Of a stretch of DNA of 64,000 bases, positions 27,480 to 35,903 are shown one piece after another. Position 1 is the stretch's first letter. Every line of letters begins with the position of its first letter. Made by a program: the position numbers and the translations under genes. The notes under the pieces are model-generated. The model was not told the DNA's origin. It saw only the letters and a program-made list of their open reading frames with translations, and ran no database searches. Source of the stretch: Humibacter ginsenosidimutans (GTDB lineage Bacteria > Actinomycetota > Actinomycetes > Actinomycetales > Microbacteriaceae); assembly GCF_007859675.1 (NCBI RefSeq), contig NZ_CP042305.1, positions 558,001 through 622,000 of the forward strand, given 5' to 3'.

Positions 27480-29446
27480 GCGGTGACGACCTGCTCGTGG
27501 TCGCGGATCGACTGCAGGATGCGCTCGACGGCGTCCGCCACCGGCACGCCGTTGAGCTGCGACCCGTCGCGGAACCGGAAGCTCACCGACCCGTTCGCCC
27601 GGTCCTGCTCCCCCGCGATCAGCTGGAACGGCACCTTCTGGGTTGTCGCGTTCCTGATCTTCTTCTGCATGCGGTCGTCGGAGCGATCGACCTCCACGCG
27701 CACGGCGTGCGCTCTGAGCTGTCTGGCGACCTCGTCGAGATAGGGCGCGTACTCGTCGGCGACGGGGATGCCCACCACCTGCACCGGGGCGAGCCACACA
27801 GGGAAGGCACCGGCGTAGTGCTCCAGGAGAATCGCGAAGAACCGCTCGATGGACCCGAGCAGAGCACGGTGGATCATCACCGGCCGCTTGCGTGTGCCGT
27901 CGGCTGCCGTGTACTCGAGCTCGAACAGCTCGGGCTCGAAGAAATCGAGTTGCACGGTCGAGAGCTGCCAGGTGCGGCCGATGGCGTCCCTGGCCTGCAC
28001 CGAGATCTTCGGACCGTAGAAGGCGGCTCCGCCCGGATCGTCGACGAGCTCGAGACCGGATTCGAGTGCGACCTGGCGCAGCGTCTCCGTCGCCTCTTCC
28101 CACACTGCGTCGTCGCCCACGTACTTGTCGGGGTCTTTCGTCGACAGCTCGAGGTAGAAGTCGCTCAGTCCGTAGCCGCGCAGTGTCTCGAGAACGAGTT
28201 CGAGCTGGGTGGCGATCTCCGCTTTGACCTGCTCGGGTGCGACGTACGCGTGCGCGTCGTCCTGGGTCAGACCGCGCACGCGGGTGAGGCCGGAGAGGGT
28301 TCCGCTCTTCTCGTAGCGGTAGACGGTGCCGAACTCCGCGAGGCGCAGCGGCAGTTCGCGGTAGCTGCGCCCGCGCGCACGGAAGATCAGGTTGTGCATC
28401 GGGCAGTTCATGGGCTTCAGGTAGTAGTCCTGGCCCTGCCTGACGACATTGCCGTCGGCATCCACTTCTTCGTCCACGTGCATGGGCGGGAACATGCCGT
28501 CGGCATACCACTCGAGGTGCTTGCTGATCTCGTAGAGGTGCGCCTTGGTGATGTGCGGTGTGTTGACGAGCTCGTAGCCGTTCTTGAGCAGCTGCGATCG
28601 CAGGTAGTCCTCGATCTCGTAGCGGATGATTCCGCCCTTGGGATGGAAGACCGCGAGCCCCGAGCCGATCTCGTCGGGGAAGGAGAAGAGATCGAGTTCG
28701 GCGCCGAGCTTGCGGTGGTCGCGACGTGCGGCCTCCGCCATGCGCTCCTGGTAGGCGCGCAGCTCGTCCTTCGTCGGCCAGGCGGTGCCGTAGATGCGCT
28801 GCAGCTGCGGGTTCTTCTCGCTCCCCCGCCAGTACGCTGCGGCGACACGGGTCAAAGCGAAGCCGTTGCCGATGAGGCGGGTGTTCGGCAGGTGAGGACC
28901 GCGGCAGAGATCCTTCCACACGACCTCGCCCGTTCTCGGATCGACATTGTCGTAGATGGTGAGCTCGCCAGCACCGACCTCGACGTTCTCGTTGTCTTGG
29001 CCGAGGGCATCCGCCGACGCGGAACCGCCCTTGAGACCGATGAGCTCGAGCTTGTAGGGCTCGTTCGCCAGTTCGGCGCGCGCCTCGTCGTCCGTGACGA
29101 CCCGACGCACGAAGCGCTGGCCCTGGCGCACGATCCGATCCATCGCCTTCTGCAGCGCCTTGAGATCGTCGGGAGTGAATGACTCCGCGACGTCGAAGTC
29201 GTAGTAGAAGCCGTCGGTGACGGGCGGGCCGATGCCGAGCTTCGCCTCCGGGTTGACCGACTGCACGGCTTGCGCGAGCACGTGTGCGGTCGAGTGCCGC
29301 AGGATGTTCAATCCGTCGGGCGAGTCGATGGTCACCGGAACGACGTCATCCGTTGTCGTGACGGTCGTGGCAAGATCCTTCAGCTCGCCGTTGACGCGCA
29401 TGGCGACAACGGAGCGGTCGGGGAAGAGCTCGAAACCGTCCGGCAC
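27470..29446 (-). CDS. thrS: Threonyl-tRNA synthetase
   Basis: Charges tRNA-Thr. The 658-residue protein has a TGS domain ([20 protein letters not shown]), the editing domain with [12 protein letters not shown] and the C-H-H zinc region ([20 protein letters not shown]), class II motifs including [18 protein letters not shown], and the anticodon-binding domain at the C-terminus. The GTG start at 29446 has GGAG 7 nt upstream. A TAAAGT hexamer at 29489-29494 could be its -10 box. No T-box-like leader is visible upstream; the space is only 120 bp. Confidence 0.97.
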   Translation of the reverse strand: MPDGFELFPDRSVVAMRVNGELKDLATTVTTTDDVVPVTIDSPDGLNILRHSTAHVLAQAVQSVNPEAKLGIGPPVTDGFYYDFDVAESFTPDDLKALQKAMDRIVRQGQRFVRRVVTDDEARAELANEPYKLELIGLKGGSASADALGQDNENVEVGAGELTIYDNVDPRTGEVVWKDLCRGPHLPNTRLIGNGFALTRVAAAYWRGSEKNPQLQRIYGTAWPTKDELRAYQERMAEAARRDHRKLGAELDLFSFPDEIGSGLAVFHPKGGIIRYEIEDYLRSQLLKNGYELVNTPHITKAHLYEISKHLEWYADGMFPPMHVDEEVDADGNVVRQGQDYYLKPMNCPMHNLIFRARGRSYRELPLRLAEFGTVYRYEKSGTLSGLTRVRGLTQDDAHAYVAPEQVKAEIATQLELVLETLRGYGLSDFYLELSTKDPDKYVGDDAVWEEATETLRQVALESGLELVDDPGGAAFYGPKISVQARDAIGRTWQLSTVQLDFFEPELFELEYTAADGTRKRPVMIHRALLGSIERFFAILLEHYAGAFPVWLAPVQVVGIPVADEYAPYLDEVARQLRAHAVRVEVDRSDDRMQKKIRNATTQKVPFQLIAGEQDRANGSVSFRFRDGSQLNGVPVADAVERILQSIRDHEQVVTAWT

Positions 29447-29566
29447 TGGTCCACTCCAGGATGATCAGGGAAAAAGGGATGCCTACCAACTTTAGTCTGG
29501 TCGCGCCCTCGGTCTGTGCAGGCGCCGAGCAGCGTCACCGCCCGAGGGTGCGGCTGAGAACAGGTC

Positions 29567-30862
29567 TCAGGCGGCGCTGAGGCCGAGCACCGGTGCGAGC
29601 GCATCGAACGCTCGAGTCAGCCCCTTGGTCAGGTTCGGGCCGACATGTGCGACCCCCGGAATCGTGTAGATCGAGACGTTCATCCCGGCTTCGCGCGCGT
29701 CGGCCGCGAGCTGCCTCGTCTGAGGACCGAAGGCGGCGTCGAGCGCACCCGTCGTGAACACGGCGTGGACGCTCTTGTAGAGCGATGATCCGTGATGCGC
29801 GGCGAGGATGGCCTGCGGCTTGTCGGCGTTCCATGCCGCGCTGTTGCCGCCGTACACGGTCTCGAGCACCTTCTGCGAGTAGTGGGTGCCCGGATAGAGC
29901 TCGGGTGAGACGGCCATCAGATTGCCGAACACTCCCGGTTCTTGTGCCGCGTACTTGACAGCGCAGGTCGCACCGTTCGAATAGCCGGCGATGACCCAGT
30001 CACGAGGGTTCTCGATGACGCGCAGGTGGGCTTTCGCCCAGTTGACGACATCGGTCTTGATGTAGGTGGCTGCGTGACCGAGCGCCGTCGAGTCGGCGCA
30101 TGCTGGGTCAGCGCCGTGTCCGATCTGATCGGCGACGATGACGATCGGAGCGAGCCCGTGGTGGCTGTGAGCGAAGGAATTCATCACGGTCGAGATGGGA
30201 CCGGCGTCCGGTGTGCCCGGGTAGCCCATCATCATGATCACGAGCGGAAGCGCAGGGGCGTCCTTCACGAGTGCCGCGGGAGGCAGATAGAGGCCGGCTT
30301 CCCTGGCGTGGAACTTCGACACGGTTGCCGGAATGACGACGGTGCCCGTCTTGCCGTCCTCGGGCATGGAGCGCGGCGGAACCCAGGTCTCTGCGAGTGA
30401 AGTCGTGCCCGCTGTCTCCGTCGAGGTCGCCTTCGGCAATGCGATCGGATTTCGCACGACCACCCCGAGCAGGTCGCCGACGGTGTTGTCGAGGCCGAAC
30501 GCCGCGTTCACCTGCACGGTGCCGGCGACGGCGAACACCAGGATGCCGAGGACGGCGAGCACACGGCGCCACCAGCCGGTCTTCCACAGGCTGACGATCG
30601 CGAGCCCGATCGCGGCGAAGGTGACGACGGTCCACACGGCGGCGTCGACCGGCAACGGGATCTCGAACAACGATGTGGCGTCGGCCACCCACACGACGAT
30701 GAGGCTGATGAGGGCCGCTGCGAGCGCTCCTGACGCGGCGAGCAGCAGCCAGCGCTTTCTCGGCGCACGAGCGAGCAGGATCACGATGAACAGTGCAGCG
30801 AGCACCGTGAGCAGCCAAGGCACGGGGCCGCCGATGATCTGGGTGTTCAGCAGGGTGTTCAC
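29567..30862 (-). CDS. Membrane-anchored alpha/beta hydrolase (esterase family)
   Basis: A 431-residue protein with four predicted membrane helices in the first 135 residues (VPWLLTVLAALFIVILLARA, WLLLAASGALAAALISLIVV and two more), then an extracytoplasmic alpha/beta-hydrolase domain. The nucleophile elbow is IAGYSNGATCAVKYA, with Ser in GYSNG; VAHVGPN near the C-terminus supplies a plausible catalytic His. The layout resembles the esterase D/antigen-85-like family (PF00756) often found in actinobacteria with a membrane-anchored N-terminus. Substrate unknown; a mycoloyl role is unlikely because nothing else here suggests mycolic acids. Confidence 0.8.
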   Translation of the reverse strand: MNTLLNTQIIGGPVPWLLTVLAALFIVILLARAPRKRWLLLAASGALAAALISLIVVWVADATSLFEIPLPVDAAVWTVVTFAAIGLAIVSLWKTGWWRRVLAVLGILVFAVAGTVQVNAAFGLDNTVGDLLGVVVRNPIALPKATSTETAGTTSLAETWVPPRSMPEDGKTGTVVIPATVSKFHAREAGLYLPPAALVKDAPALPLVIMMMGYPGTPDAGPISTVMNSFAHSHHGLAPIVIVADQIGHGADPACADSTALGHAATYIKTDVVNWAKAHLRVIENPRDWVIAGYSNGATCAVKYAAQEPGVFGNLMAVSPELYPGTHYSQKVLETVYGGNSAAWNADKPQAILAAHHGSSLYKSVHAVFTTGALDAAFGPQTRQLAADAREAGMNVSIYTIPGVAHVGPNLTKGLTRAFDALAPVLGLSAA

Positions 30863-31063
30863 GTGTTCCTCCTCTCAGGTCGGCTCTCACGCTAGAACGC
30901 GCAAGATCGTGGGCCGCTGTGCGCGGTGGAGGCAGCGCTGAAAGTTCGATCATCGAGAGATATCGGAATTCCACGCGAATTCCGATAGAACGCTGTGCGC
31001 GGCCGGCTCGGCGACACCGTGAGCAGAAAGCCCAATAATGCACGGACTCCGCCGGATACACGA

Positions 31064-31087
31064 AAACCCCCGGAATTCCGGGGGTTT
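31064..31087 (-). terminator. Terminator of the leftward tRNA operon
   Basis: Perfect 24-bp palindrome, AAACCCCC GG AATT CC GGGGGTTT, immediately beyond the 3' end of tRNA-Val(GAC). It forms a strong GC stem ending in a T-run, the only intrinsic terminator in this window with a clear U-tract, and would end transcription of the Gly-Cys-Val tRNAs. Confidence 0.85.
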
Positions 31088-31092
31088 GTCTG

Positions 31093-31164
31093 TGCGCGAT
31101 ACTGGGATCGAACCAGTGACCTCTTCCGTGTCAGGGAAGCGCGCTACCGCTGCGCCAATCGCGC
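31093..31164 (-). tRNA. tRNA-Val (anticodon GAC)
   Basis: 72-nt cloverleaf: acceptor GCGCGAT/ATCGCGC, D-arm GCGC-AGCGGTA-GCGC, anticodon stem CTTCC/GGAAG with loop CTGACAC (GAC), T-arm ACTGG-TTCGATC-CCAGT, discriminator A. The 3' CCA is not encoded. Last tRNA of a leftward trio, directly before a palindromic terminator. Confidence 0.95.
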
Positions 31165-31204
31165 TCGTATGAGCTGTTCAGTTGTGTGGAGGTTGTCACG
31201 ACAC

Positions 31205-31278
31205 TGGAGGTGGCGACGGGATTCGAACCCGTGTATACGGCTTTGCAGGCCGCTGCCTCGCCTCTCGGCCACGCCACC
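31205..31278 (-). tRNA. tRNA-Cys (anticodon GCA)
   Basis: Acceptor GGTGGCG/CGCCACC, anticodon loop containing GCA (CTGCAAA region), T-arm ACGGG-TTCGAAT-CCCGT, discriminator T, and an encoded CCA (31205-31207). 71 nt without CCA. Middle gene of the leftward Gly-Cys-Val tRNA set. Confidence 0.95.
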
Positions 31279-31340
31279 GTGTGTGGGTTCGTGTGTGGCT
31301 TCCCACATCCTTGCATCGACCGATGGTCGACTCACACTCG

Positions 31341-31413
31341 AGCGGATGACGAGACTCGAACTCGCGACCCTCACCTTGGCAAGGTGATGCGCTACCAACT
31401 GCGCCACATCCGC
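31341..31413 (-). tRNA. tRNA-Gly (anticodon GCC)
   Basis: 73-nt cloverleaf: acceptor GCGGATG/CATCCGC, D-arm GCGC-AGTTGGTA-GCGC, anticodon stem TCACC/GGTGA with loop TTGCCAA (GCC), T-arm GCGAG-TTCGAGT-CTCGT, discriminator T. CCA not encoded. First gene of the leftward tRNA operon. Confidence 0.95.
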
Positions 31414-31442
31414 GTTTGCTTCGCATTTCTGCGTGCTTTGAA

Positions 31443-31472
31443 ACTGTAGCGGATGATCTGCCGGATGTTCAA
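31443..31472 (-). promoter_or_regulatory. Promoter of the Gly-Cys-Val tRNA operon
   Basis: On the minus strand a -35 TTGAAC (31467-31472) and -10 TACAGT (31443-31448) are separated by 18 bp, a good match to the housekeeping actinobacterial promoter. It starts about 30 bp ahead of tRNA-Gly, as expected for a stable-RNA operon. Confidence 0.65.
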
Positions 31473-31564
31473 ACTGAGCCCGGTGCGCCGGCATCCCGCG
31501 CGTGTCGCCCGCGGAGACGCGCCCGGCCGTCATCGCCGATGTGCGCGGCGTGCCCTTCGTCCGC

Positions 31565-31570
31565 TAGTAT
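31565..31570 (+). promoter_or_regulatory. -10 box for tRNA-Val(CAC)
   Basis: TAGTAT, 37 bp upstream of the mature 5' end of tRNA-Val(CAC), a near-consensus -10. No matching -35 hexamer at the usual spacing. Divergent from the other tRNA promoter across roughly 95 bp. Confidence 0.5.
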
Positions 31571-31607
31571 CGGTACCCGCGGCGCACGAGGAATTCGGTG
31601 CACTCGC

Positions 31608-31683
31608 GGGCGATTGGCGCAGTTGGTAGCGCGCTTCCTTCACACGGAAGAGGTCATCAGTTCGAGTCTGGTATCGCCCACCA
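31608..31683 (+). tRNA. tRNA-Val (anticodon CAC)
   Basis: Acceptor GGGCGAT/ATCGCCC, D-arm GCGC-AGTTGGTA-GCGC, anticodon stem CTTCC/GGAAG with loop TTCACAC (CAC), T-arm ATCAG-TTCGAGT-CTGGT, discriminator A, and encoded CCA at 31681-31683. It is a clear paralogue of the nearby tRNA-Val(GAC), with the same anticodon stem and D-arm. Confidence 0.95.
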
Positions 31684-31687
31684 CGAA

Positions 31688-31717
31688 CGAAGCCCCCTGA
31701 CTCGTCAGGGGGCTTCG
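31688..31717. terminator. Bidirectional terminator between tRNA-Val(CAC) and amt
   Basis: Perfect inverted repeat, CGAAGCCCCCTGAC with loop TC and GTCAGGGGGCTTCG, 4 bp after the tRNA CCA and 20 bp after the amt stop on the other strand. It can serve both converging transcripts. Confidence 0.88.
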
Positions 31718-31736
31718 TCGTTGTCGGGGCTCGCGG

Positions 31737-33011
31737 CTACGCGTCTTCGAGAACGTACCCTTCCTCACCGTGAACGATCGTGTCGACGCCGGCGATCTCG
31801 TCCTCGGTCTTGACGCGGAATCCCATCGTCTTCTGGATCACCCAGCCGATCGCGTAGGCGAGCACGAACGAGTAGATCATCACGCTGAAGGCGCCGATGG
31901 CCTGGGCGCCCAACTGCTGCAGACTGCCGCCGTAGAGCAGGCTGGAGTATGGCTTGGAAGCATCGCCGTCCACGTGTGTGAGGCCGAACACTCCGATGTA
32001 GAGCGTGCCGATGACGCCTCCGATGAGGTGGATGCCCACCACGTCGAGCGAGTCGTCGAACCCGAGCTTGAACTTGAGGTCGATCGACACGGCGCAGATC
32101 GCGCCGACGAGCAGGCCGAGCACGATGGCCCAGAACGGCGTGAGGATGTTGCAGGCCGGCGTGATCGCGACGAGTCCGGCCACAGCACCGGAGGCCGCGC
32201 CGATCGACGTCGGTTTGCCGTCCTTGATCCGCTCCACGACGAGCCAGCCGATCGTGGCCGCAGCCGGAGCGGCGAGCGTGTTCACCCAGGCGAGTGCCGC
32301 CACGCCGTCCACCGCGGCCTCGGAGCCGGCGTTGAAGCCGAACCAGCCGAACCAGAGAAGGGCTGCGCCGAGGAGCGTGAGCGGCACATTGTGCGGCTTG
32401 TTCATGCCCTTCTGGAAACCGACGCGCTTTCCGAGCACGAGAGCGAGCGCGAGTCCCGCGGCTCCAGCGTTGATGTGCACGGCGGTGCCGCCGGCGAAGT
32501 CGTTCACGTGCAACACGGAGGCGATCCAGCCGTCCTGCAGGTTGAAGACCCAATACGCGACCGGAAAGTAGACGACGGTCACCCAGATGCCGGCGAACAC
32601 CATCCAGGCGCCGAACCGGGCACGGTCGGCGATGGCGCCCGAGATCAGCGCCACGGTGATGATCGCGAAGGTCGCCTGGAACCCGGCGAACGCCAGAGTG
32701 CTCAGGTCGGGCGTCGCACCGTCTTTGCCCAGCAGTCCGGCGAGTCCCCAGTCGGGAGTGCCGAGAAGATGCGGGATCAGCGGTTTGCCGAACGAGAGAC
32801 CATAGCCGTACAGCACCCAGAGCACACCGACGATGGCGATGGCACCGAAGCTCATCATCATCATGCTGATCACGCTCTTGGCCTTGACCATTCCGCCGTA
32901 GAAGAAGGCCACGCCGGGCGTCATCAGCAGAACGAGGGCCGCAGCGACGAGCAGCCAGAGCGAGTTCACGCTCGTCTGCGCGTCGTATGAGGCCGCGATG
33001 TGGAACAACAT
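31737..33011 (-). CDS. amt: Ammonium transporter
   Basis: Trimeric Amt/MEP/Rh channel for ammonium uptake. The 424-residue protein has 11 hydrophobic segments; the first carries LLMTPGVAFFYGGMVKAKSV, the family's N-terminal signature. Other hallmarks are DFAGGTAVHINAGAAGLALA, with the first pore histidine, and GIHLIGGVIGTLYIGVF near the second. No glnB (PII) or glnD gene follows, unlike in many bacteria, because the terminator at 31688-31717 lies immediately downstream. A GlnR-like box lies 143 bp upstream of the start. Confidence 0.96.
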   Translation of the reverse strand: MLFHIAASYDAQTSVNSLWLLVAAALVLLMTPGVAFFYGGMVKAKSVISMMMMSFGAIAIVGVLWVLYGYGLSFGKPLIPHLLGTPDWGLAGLLGKDGATPDLSTLAFAGFQATFAIITVALISGAIADRARFGAWMVFAGIWVTVVYFPVAYWVFNLQDGWIASVLHVNDFAGGTAVHINAGAAGLALALVLGKRVGFQKGMNKPHNVPLTLLGAALLWFGWFGFNAGSEAAVDGVAALAWVNTLAAPAAATIGWLVVERIKDGKPTSIGAASGAVAGLVAITPACNILTPFWAIVLGLLVGAICAVSIDLKFKLGFDDSLDVVGIHLIGGVIGTLYIGVFGLTHVDGDASKPYSSLLYGGSLQQLGAQAIGAFSVMIYSFVLAYAIGWVIQKTMGFRVKTEDEIAGVDTIVHGEEGYVLEDA

Positions 33012-33153
33012 AAGGGGTCTCCCTCTCGACGAAACCGATATGCCGTCACCGTCTGGCTCGGGTGCAGAGTCCTGGTGCGGACTCGGACAGCCGGATGACT
33101 CGGTGAGGTGTCGTCAGTCTGCTTCCGACAGATTTCGTGGGAGGAGTCGCGTT

Positions 33154-33169
33154 GTTTCGTCGCCGTTAC
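33154..33169 (-). promoter_or_regulatory. Candidate GlnR box upstream of amt
   Basis: On the minus strand GTAAC-GGCGAC-GAAAC, which matches the gTnAC-n6-GaAAC half-site pair described for the actinobacterial nitrogen regulator GlnR. It is 143 bp before the amt start in the 256-bp gap to zapE. A second pair at the usual next spacing is not clear, so only one box is supported. The match is from sequence; regulation is inferred. Confidence 0.45.
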
Positions 33170-33267
33170 GGTGGCGCCCCGAATGTGAACACTGTGTTTC
33201 GCGGCGGAGGGAAGTCACCGCTGATCTGCGTGGAGGATGCCGTGCGCAGGCATCCGCATGCATTGGT

Positions 33268-34320
33268 TCAGTCGTGCGGGGGCAGCTCGCCCGCGGTCAG
33301 GGCGATGAGCCGGGAGGTGGCTCTGAGGTACTTCTTGCGGTAGCCGCCCTGCAACATCTCCTCGTCGAAGACGTCGTTGAGCGGAACGCCGCTCGCGATG
33401 ATCGGGATCTCCGCGTCGTAGACCCTGTCGATGAAGGCGACGAACCGCAGGGCTTCCATCTGATCGTGCAGTTGCTGCACGTCGGCGAGCGCGATGACAT
33501 CGACTCCGGCGATGAGCTTGACGTATTTCGATGGATGCACCGTGGCGAGGTGGTCGACCACGTCGCGAAAGCGGTCTGCCGTCACGTGCTCGCCACGGGC
33601 GCTGATCGCCGAGACCGTCCGTGCCAGCGTGTCGTCGTCGACGCTGGCCGCCGTGCCGGAGACGTCGCGTCGGCGATAGTCGAGGCCGTCGATGCGTACC
33701 GTCTCGAAATGGGATGACAACGACTGGATCTCGCGCAGGAAGTCGGAAGCGGCGAAGCGTCCCTCCCCCAGCGCCTGCGGCGGGGTGTTCGATGTGGCGG
33801 CGATGCGTGTGCCACTGCCTACGAGTGCGCCGAGCAGCCGGGTCATCATCATCGTGTCGCCGGGATCGTCGAGCTCGAACTCGTCGATGCAGATCAGCTT
33901 CGAGCCGCGCAGCAGGTCGATGGTCGGCTGGAAGCCGAGCGCGCCGACCAGTGCCGTGTACTCGATGAACGTGCCGAAGTATTTCGGCGCGGGGGCCTCG
34001 TGCCAGAGCGCCGCGAGCAGGTGTGTCTTGCCGACTCCGAAGCCGCCGTCGAGATAGACGCCCGGCTTGTGCTCCACCTGTTTCTTCCGGCCCCAGCCGA
34101 AGAAGCCGCCGGGCTGCGGCGGCTCCCACGTGCGGGCGAACGATCGGAGGGTCTGCACTGCCGAGGCTTGCGACGGGAATTCCTTGTCCGGCCGATACGA
34201 GTCGAACGTGGCAGTGTGGAACTGAGGCGGCGGCACGAGTTCGGCCGCGATCTCGCGCCCCGTGATCGATGGCGTCACTTCGGTGAGGCGATCGGCTGCG
34301 GGCAACGCGTTCGCGGTCAT
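33268..34320 (-). CDS. zapE: Cell division protein ZapE (AFG1-like ATPase)
   Basis: P-loop ATPase of the AFG1/ZapE family, linked to FtsZ-ring function in E. coli and to mitochondrial quality control in eukaryotes. The 350-residue protein has Walker A in GGFGVGKTHLLAALWHEAP, Walker B in LICIDEFELDDPGDTMMMTR, and the sensor-like AATSNTPPQALGEGRFAASD. The C-terminal FIDRVYDAEIPIIASGV segment is conserved. It starts at 34320, divergent from sseA. Role in this organism is not shown. Confidence 0.9.
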   Translation of the reverse strand: MTANALPAADRLTEVTPSITGREIAAELVPPPQFHTATFDSYRPDKEFPSQASAVQTLRSFARTWEPPQPGGFFGWGRKKQVEHKPGVYLDGGFGVGKTHLLAALWHEAPAPKYFGTFIEYTALVGALGFQPTIDLLRGSKLICIDEFELDDPGDTMMMTRLLGALVGSGTRIAATSNTPPQALGEGRFAASDFLREIQSLSSHFETVRIDGLDYRRRDVSGTAASVDDDTLARTVSAISARGEHVTADRFRDVVDHLATVHPSKYVKLIAGVDVIALADVQQLHDQMEALRFVAFIDRVYDAEIPIIASGVPLNDVFDEEMLQGGYRKKYLRATSRLIALTAGELPPHD

Positions 34321-34461
34321 GTGATCCTTTGTGTCGAAGTCTTACAGTCGCCCTGCGCCGCGGCACGGGGCGTGCGTAAGTTCGCGTGAGGACGGCGTCA
34401 AGCCTAACCGGACGGTCTCGCCCCCGATCACCGCCCGCACACCCACCAACAGGAGGAAACC

Positions 34462-35364
34462 ATGACCGTGGGATTCGACGATTCCGCGAAGTTCGCCGAG
34501 TACGCGCATCCGGAGAGGCTGGTCAGCACGCAGTGGCTGGCCGAACACCTCGGTGACGAGGGGCTCGTCGTGGTGGAATCCGACGAAGACGTGCTGCTCT
34601 ATGAAACCGGTCACATCCCCGGTTCGGTGAAGATCGACTGGCACACCGACCTCAACGACCCCGTGCTGCGTGACTTCGTGTCGGGCGAGCGGTTCGCCCA
34701 GCTGGTCGGTTCCAAGGGCATCGGGCGCGACACCACGGTCGTCATCTACGGCGACAAGAACAACTGGTGGGCCGCGTACGCGCTTTGGGTGTTCACCCTC
34801 TTCGGACACGAAGATGTCCGGCTGCTCGACGGCGGCCGCGACAAGTGGATCGCCGAGGGTCGCGAGCTGACCACCGACGCTCCCACGCCGGCGGCCGTCG
34901 AGTATCCCGTCGTCGAGCGCGATGACTCCGTGGCACGCGCTTTCAAGGAGGATGTGCTCGCCCACCTCGGCCACGGTCCGCTGATCGATGTGCGGTCGCC
35001 GGAGGAGTACAGCGGTGAGCGCACCGAGATTCCCGGCTACCCGACCGAGAGCGCTTTGCGTCCCGGCCACATCCCCTCGGCCGCCTCGGTGCCGTGGGCG
35101 CGGGCCGCCGCACCGGATGCCACGTTCAAGGACCGCACAGACCTCGAAGCGATCTACCGGGGCGAGGCGGGCCTTGCCGATGGCGACGACGTCATCGCGT
35201 ACTGCCGAATCGGTGAGCGCTCGAGCCACACCTGGTTCGTGCTCACGCATCTGCTCGGCTTCGAGAACGTGCGCAACTACGACGGCTCGTGGACGGAGTG
35301 GGGCAGCGCGGTTCGGGTGCCGATCGTCAAGGGCACGGAGCGGGGCACGGTTCCGGCCGTCTGA
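34462..35364 (+). CDS. sseA: Sulfurtransferase (thiosulfate/3-mercaptopyruvate type)
   Basis: Two tandem rhodanese domains, 300 residues. The first, which begins around [20 protein letters not shown], is a non-catalytic type; the second has the active-site loop [20 protein letters not shown], with the persulfide Cys248. [20 protein letters not shown] is the conserved inter-domain segment. CRIGER favours thiosulfate as donor. A SufE-like gene follows 98 bp downstream, a pairing also seen in mycobacteria, so persulfide transfer between them is likely. The start ATG at 34462 has AGGAGGAAACC just ahead of it. Confidence 0.92.
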   Translation: MTVGFDDSAKFAEYAHPERLVSTQWLAEHLGDEGLVVVESDEDVLLYETGHIPGSVKIDWHTDLNDPVLRDFVSGERFAQLVGSKGIGRDTTVVIYGDKNNWWAAYALWVFTLFGHEDVRLLDGGRDKWIAEGRELTTDAPTPAAVEYPVVERDDSVARAFKEDVLAHLGHGPLIDVRSPEEYSGERTEIPGYPTESALRPGHIPSAASVPWARAAAPDATFKDRTDLEAIYRGEAGLADGDDVIAYCRIGERSSHTWFVLTHLLGFENVRNYDGSWTEWGSAVRVPIVKGTERGTVPAV

Positions 35365-35462
35365 GCCCACGATCCGAATTGCGGTGGCCGCGGAGTGTGA
35401 CGCTCCGCGGCCACCGCACCGTCGGCGACGCGCCCGGCGCCGCATGAGAGACTGGATACCTG

Positions 35463-35903
35463 ATGACGACCTCCGCCATTCCCGCTGCATTGCAAGAGAT
35501 CCGAGACGAATTCCTCGCGCTCGATCTGTCCGACCGTCTGCAGCTTCTGCTCGAGTTCTCGGGTGAGCTGCCCGAGCTCCCGGAGCGGTACCGCGATCAT
35601 CCTGACCTGTTCGAGCGCGTCGTCGAGTGCCAGTCTCCTGTCTTCCTCTTCGTGGAGATCGGCGACGACGAGACCGTCCAGCTCTTCGCGACCGCTCCGC
35701 GCGAATCGCCGACCACGCGGGGTTTCGCGTCGATCCTCGTGCAGGGACTCTCCGGCCTCTCCGCCGACGAGGTGTTGGCGATCCCGGACGACTACCCGCA
35801 GGATCTCGGTCTCGTCGAGGCCGTCTCACCGCTTCGTGTGCGCGGCATGACCGCGATGCTCGGCAGAGCCAAGCACCAGGTCAGGGTCAAGCGTCGTCCG
35901 TGA
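35463..35903 (+). CDS. SufE-family persulfide-accepting protein
   Basis: A 146-residue SufE fold; these proteins accept persulfide sulfur from a desulfurase or sulfurtransferase and pass it on. The predicted acceptor is Cys56 in VVECQSPVFLFVEIGDD, in the usual loop. Further conserved parts are TTRGFASILVQGLSGLSADE and GLVEAVSPLRVRGMTAMLGR. It directly follows sseA. The end overlaps the convergent hydrolase gene by 17 bp. Confidence 0.9.
   Translation: MTTSAIPAALQEIRDEFLALDLSDRLQLLLEFSGELPELPERYRDHPDLFERVVECQSPVFLFVEIGDDETVQLFATAPRESPTTRGFASILVQGLSGLSADEVLAIPDDYPQDLGLVEAVSPLRVRGMTAMLGRAKHQVRVKRRP

Noticed and set aside
29447-29566. T-box or other riboswitch upstream of thrS
   Set aside because: The space is only 120 bp and no T-box bulge or anti-terminator pairing was found.
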